Assembly: GCA_021790035.1 (NCBI GenBank)
Contig: JAJYIO010000104.1
Location: 1 to 7,761, forward strand
Length of the DNA: 7,761 bases
Direction of reading: 5' to 3'
DNA from: a bacterium
GTDB taxonomy: Bacteria; Cyanobacteriota; Sericytochromatia; S15B-MN24; VGJW01
The notes under the pieces were generated by a model. The model was not told where the DNA came from and searched no databases. It was given only the letters and a program-made list of their open reading frames with translations. Each line of letters begins with the position of its first letter. The first letter of the stretch is position 1. The translations under genes were made by a program, and so were the position numbers. Positions 6,649 to 7,761 of this stretch are shown one piece after another.

Positions 6649-7074
6649 TCACTGCGCGAGCGCGGATCCGTCCGTATTGACGAACACGCCCATGGTGGCC
6701 TCGGCGGTTTGGCCCGCACTGTTCGAAACCACGACCCTGATGAGCCCCGGCCCCGGTTCGATGTCGTGGTCGAACTCGAGGGGGGTCCACGAGACGGCAG
6801 GGCCGATGTTCGTCGCGAGATAGCCCTTGGAAGCCACCCACCGGTAACGGATGGAGCTATCGCCCGCGTCGGGGGAATGCGCCGTGAACGTCATGGCATC
6901 GCTCCTTTGGGCCACCTGCGTCGGAGAGGCGGAAATCGTGACGGGACTGACCGCGCCAGTCGAACCGGGACTGGCTCCTGGAGACGCACCGATCTGACCG
7001 GCGGTCGCCTTGCAACTCGCCAGCACAACCATCAAGGTGGAGGCGGCAAGCCCCAGGTCGGCTCTCGTGCGCAT
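6649..7074 (-). CDS. Small lipoprotein with PKD/Ig-like domain, first gene of the efflux operon
   Basis: The product has 141 residues. The frame stays open upstream to 7152, but I choose the ATG at 7074 because AGGAG (7084-7080) precedes it by 5 bases and it starts a compact lipoprotein signal peptide. That peptide is MRTRADLGLAASTLMVVLAS followed by Cys21, with lipobox L18-A19-S20-C21. Residue +2 is Lys, not Asp, so by the E. coli rule it should go to the outer membrane. A Gly/Ala/Ser/Pro linker (about 26-44, with repeated GASP) tethers one beta-rich domain at about 45-135. Its YRWVASKG, VSWTP, GLIRVVVSNSAG and ATMGVFV strands resemble PKD or bacterial Ig-like folds. The mature part has only two His, two Met and no Cys besides Cys21, so it does not resemble the copper chaperone CusF. 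It lies 37 bases before the channel gene on the same strand. A role in assembling or stabilising the pump is inference. Confidence 0.8.
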   Translation of the reverse strand: MRTRADLGLAASTLMVVLASCKATAGQIGASPGASPGSTGAVSPVTISASPTQVAQRSDAMTFTAHSPDAGDSSIRYRWVASKGYLATNIGPAVSWTPLEFDHDIEPGPGLIRVVVSNSAGQTAEATMGVFVNTDGSALAQ

Positions 7075-7079
7075 CCTTT

Positions 7080-7084
7080 CTCCT
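7080..7084 (-). promoter_or_regulatory. Ribosome-binding site that fixes the lipoprotein start
   Basis: AGGAG on the minus strand lies 5 bases before the ATG at 7074. It supports this start over the longer frame from 7152, whose first 26 residues lack signal-peptide character and would overlap the divergent gene's start. Confidence 0.7.
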
Positions 7085-7101
7085 CTACTCAGCGCGATCC
7101 C

Positions 7102-7128
7102 AGTATTCCCCACTGAAGCCTTTGTCAG
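7102..7128 (-). promoter_or_regulatory. Weak sigma-70-like promoter candidate for the efflux operon
   Basis: On the minus strand CTGACA (7128-7123) matches TTGACA at five of six bases. AATACT (7107-7102) matches TATAAT at four of six, with a 15-base spacer that is shorter than the usual 17. Transcription would begin near 7095, about 20 bases before the lipoprotein ATG. The host's sigma preferences are unknown, so this is tentative. Confidence 0.25.
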
Positions 7129-7129
7129 T
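7112..7129. promoter_or_regulatory. Inverted repeat ACTGA-N8-TCAGT, possible operator
   Basis: Perfect 5-bp arms at 7112-7116 and 7125-7129 flank 8 bases. The repeat sits between the candidate -35 and -10 of the efflux operon and overlaps the -35, a place used by MerR-type metal regulators and by repressors. Five-base arms with free spacing are expected about once by chance in a region this size, so confidence is low. Confidence 0.2.
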
Positions 7130-7150
7130 TCGGTAGTAAATCCTTGGTCC

Positions 7151-7761
7151 ATGGTTCAAACTGGGGATGAGCGGCGTAGTCCGCCCGGTGGCATCTGGAA
7201 AAAACTAGGGACTTTCTCCCGAAAGGCCCATCGCCGGGTCGGCGTCATATCGGCGGTGTTCCTCCTGGTGCTCACGATCACGGGCATCGGCTTGAGTATC
7301 CAGAAGCTGAGAGGCGTGGCCGACAACGCCCGGGAGGCGCGGGAAGCGGTGGGTTCCAAGTACCTTCTCGACTCCTCGCTGGGCGGGTTCTTCCCGGAGC
7401 TTGCCCGAGCCCAGGCCACCGTTCGCGCCAGGATCGGTGATGCGAAGCTCGGTCGCGTCGAGCTGGAGCTCGAGGGCAACCATCCGGTCTTCGTCCTATA
7501 CACCCTGAAAGGGGACGATCCGGACGACATGCGCCAGTTCGTGGTCAATGCCGAAACCGGGGCCATCGAAGGCAAGGACATCAACGAGAAGTCCCTGTGG
7601 GAAACCCTTCACGGCGGCGAGATCTGGGGAGACTACGGGGTCGCCTTCAATCTGGCTCACGGTACCCCGGCGATATACCGTCACCGGTTCGCGGAGACGC
7701 TTCCGCAGGTACAGCTCCAGCTCAGGATCATCAGTTTCCACCAGGCCATCCTCGCGCACCG
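7151..7761 (+). CDS. PepSY / PepSY-TM-type membrane protein, N-terminal part (3' end outside window)
   Basis: The frame is open from ATG 7151 to the right edge (203 complete codons, no stop). Residues 24-50 read RKAHRRVGVISAVFLLVLTI and then TGIGLSI: a basic His-containing stretch leading into one membrane helix (about 29-50), as in PepSY-associated TM proteins with their (W/A)HRxxG motif. Residues about 82-141 look like a periplasmic PepSY domain, with LARAQATVRARIG, a strand VELELEGNHPVFVLYTL, then FVVNAETGAIEGK; the (V)N-x-x-TG-x-(I/V) ending is typical. PepSY proteins occur beside envelope stress, iron-reduction and metal-efflux genes, but this one's role is unknown. A second membrane helix would usually follow LHGGE (153-157), yet residues 158-203 are not hydrophobic. 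Either the family variant differs or the helix lies beyond the window. No ribosome-binding site is seen before the ATG, so the start is less certain than the frame. Confidence 0.7.
   Translation, partial: MVQTGDERRSPPGGIWKKLGTFSRKAHRRVGVISAVFLLVLTITGIGLSIQKLRGVADNAREAREAVGSKYLLDSSLGGFFPELARAQATVRARIGDAKLGRVELELEGNHPVFVLYTLKGDDPDDMRQFVVNAETGAIEGKDINEKSLWETLHGGEIWGDYGVAFNLAHGTPAIYRHRFAETLPQVQLQLRIISFHQAILAH

Larger units (their letters stand above)
7075..7150. promoter_or_regulatory. 76-base divergent intergenic region
   Basis: This is the only intergenic space in the window long enough to hold promoters. It separates the leftward lipoprotein-pump operon from the rightward PepSY-type gene, so both would be driven from overlapping sites and could share one regulator. 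No regulator gene lies within the window. No clear Shine-Dalgarno sequence precedes the rightward ATG. I find no convincing sigma-70 promoter for the rightward gene: TTGTCA at 7122-7127 resembles a -35 box, but no matching -10 follows. Confidence 0.55.

Noticed and set aside
6635..6660. Intrinsic terminator between lipoprotein and channel gene (T7 run)
   Set aside because: The only stems nearby are a 3-bp GAA/TTC pair and a GCG-CTCG-CGC element about 12 bases before the T-run. Neither is a convincing terminator, so I keep the genes in one operon.
5742..6680. Plus-strand open frame (312 codons) opposite the channel gene
   Set aside because: It has no motif or start signal and spans the channel gene and the intercistronic gap, consistent with a shadow of the minus-strand OEP gene.
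7075..7152. Longer lipoprotein start at 7152
   Set aside because: The extra 26 residues would sit in front of an otherwise perfect lipoprotein signal peptide, and the ATG at 7074 has a good ribosome-binding site.
7156..7759. Minus-strand open frames (7156-7584 and 7496-7759) opposite the PepSY gene
   Set aside because: The plus-strand frame gives a coherent membrane helix and PepSY-like domain and stays open for 203 codons. The minus frames are Ser/Arg/Pro-rich with no features.

Overview
The window is GC-rich, gene-dense bacterial DNA. It encodes a three-part envelope-spanning pump (outer-membrane channel, periplasmic adaptor, RND inner-membrane transporter) and a lipoprotein, so the host has two membranes. 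The sequence does not fix the genus. A secreted-type NHL-repeat protein and a PKD/Ig-like lipoprotein with a Ser-Pro-Gly linker suggest an environmental lineage with a rich set of surface proteins, but that is only an impression. I see no mobile element, tRNA, rRNA or CRISPR array, and no gene-free stretch longer than about 76 bases.

Layout, left to right. Bases 2-706 (+) are the C-terminal part of an NHL-repeat beta-propeller protein, with four full 53-54-residue repeats and a closing half repeat; its start lies outside the window. It converges on the pump operon across an 8-base gap that contains a compact GC hairpin (710-725). The minus strand from 7074 down to 715 is one compact operon, transcribed as lipoprotein (6649-7074), TolC-type channel (5301-6611), adaptor (3847-5304) and CzcA/CusA-type RND transporter (715-3843). 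The last three follow the czcC-czcB-czcA order. Junctions are tight: 37 bases, a 4-base ATGA overlap, and 3 bases before a GTG start. A 76-base divergent intergenic region (7075-7150) separates the operon from a plus-strand gene for a PepSY/PepSY-TM-type membrane protein, which runs off the right edge (7151-7761).

How it works together. The RND protein would use the proton gradient to drive export, the adaptor would link it to the outer-membrane channel, and the lipoprotein is probably an accessory periplasmic or outer-membrane factor. The heavy-metal RND assignment is good at family level, but the substrate is open. The first Asp of the CzcA TM4 triad is Ala, the AcrB-like Asp-Asp doublet is present, and only one of the three CusA cleft methionines appears to be kept.

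The most unusual element is the adaptor's C-terminal extension: a GDRD-GDHD-GDHD acidic/His linker encoded by a 12-bp tandem repeat, then a predicted transmembrane helix. Two runs of eight G precede these. A slip in either run would remove the linker and anchor, which makes this a candidate switchable anchor. The window otherwise looks like a conventional metal-efflux type locus; I did not find a wholly new system.
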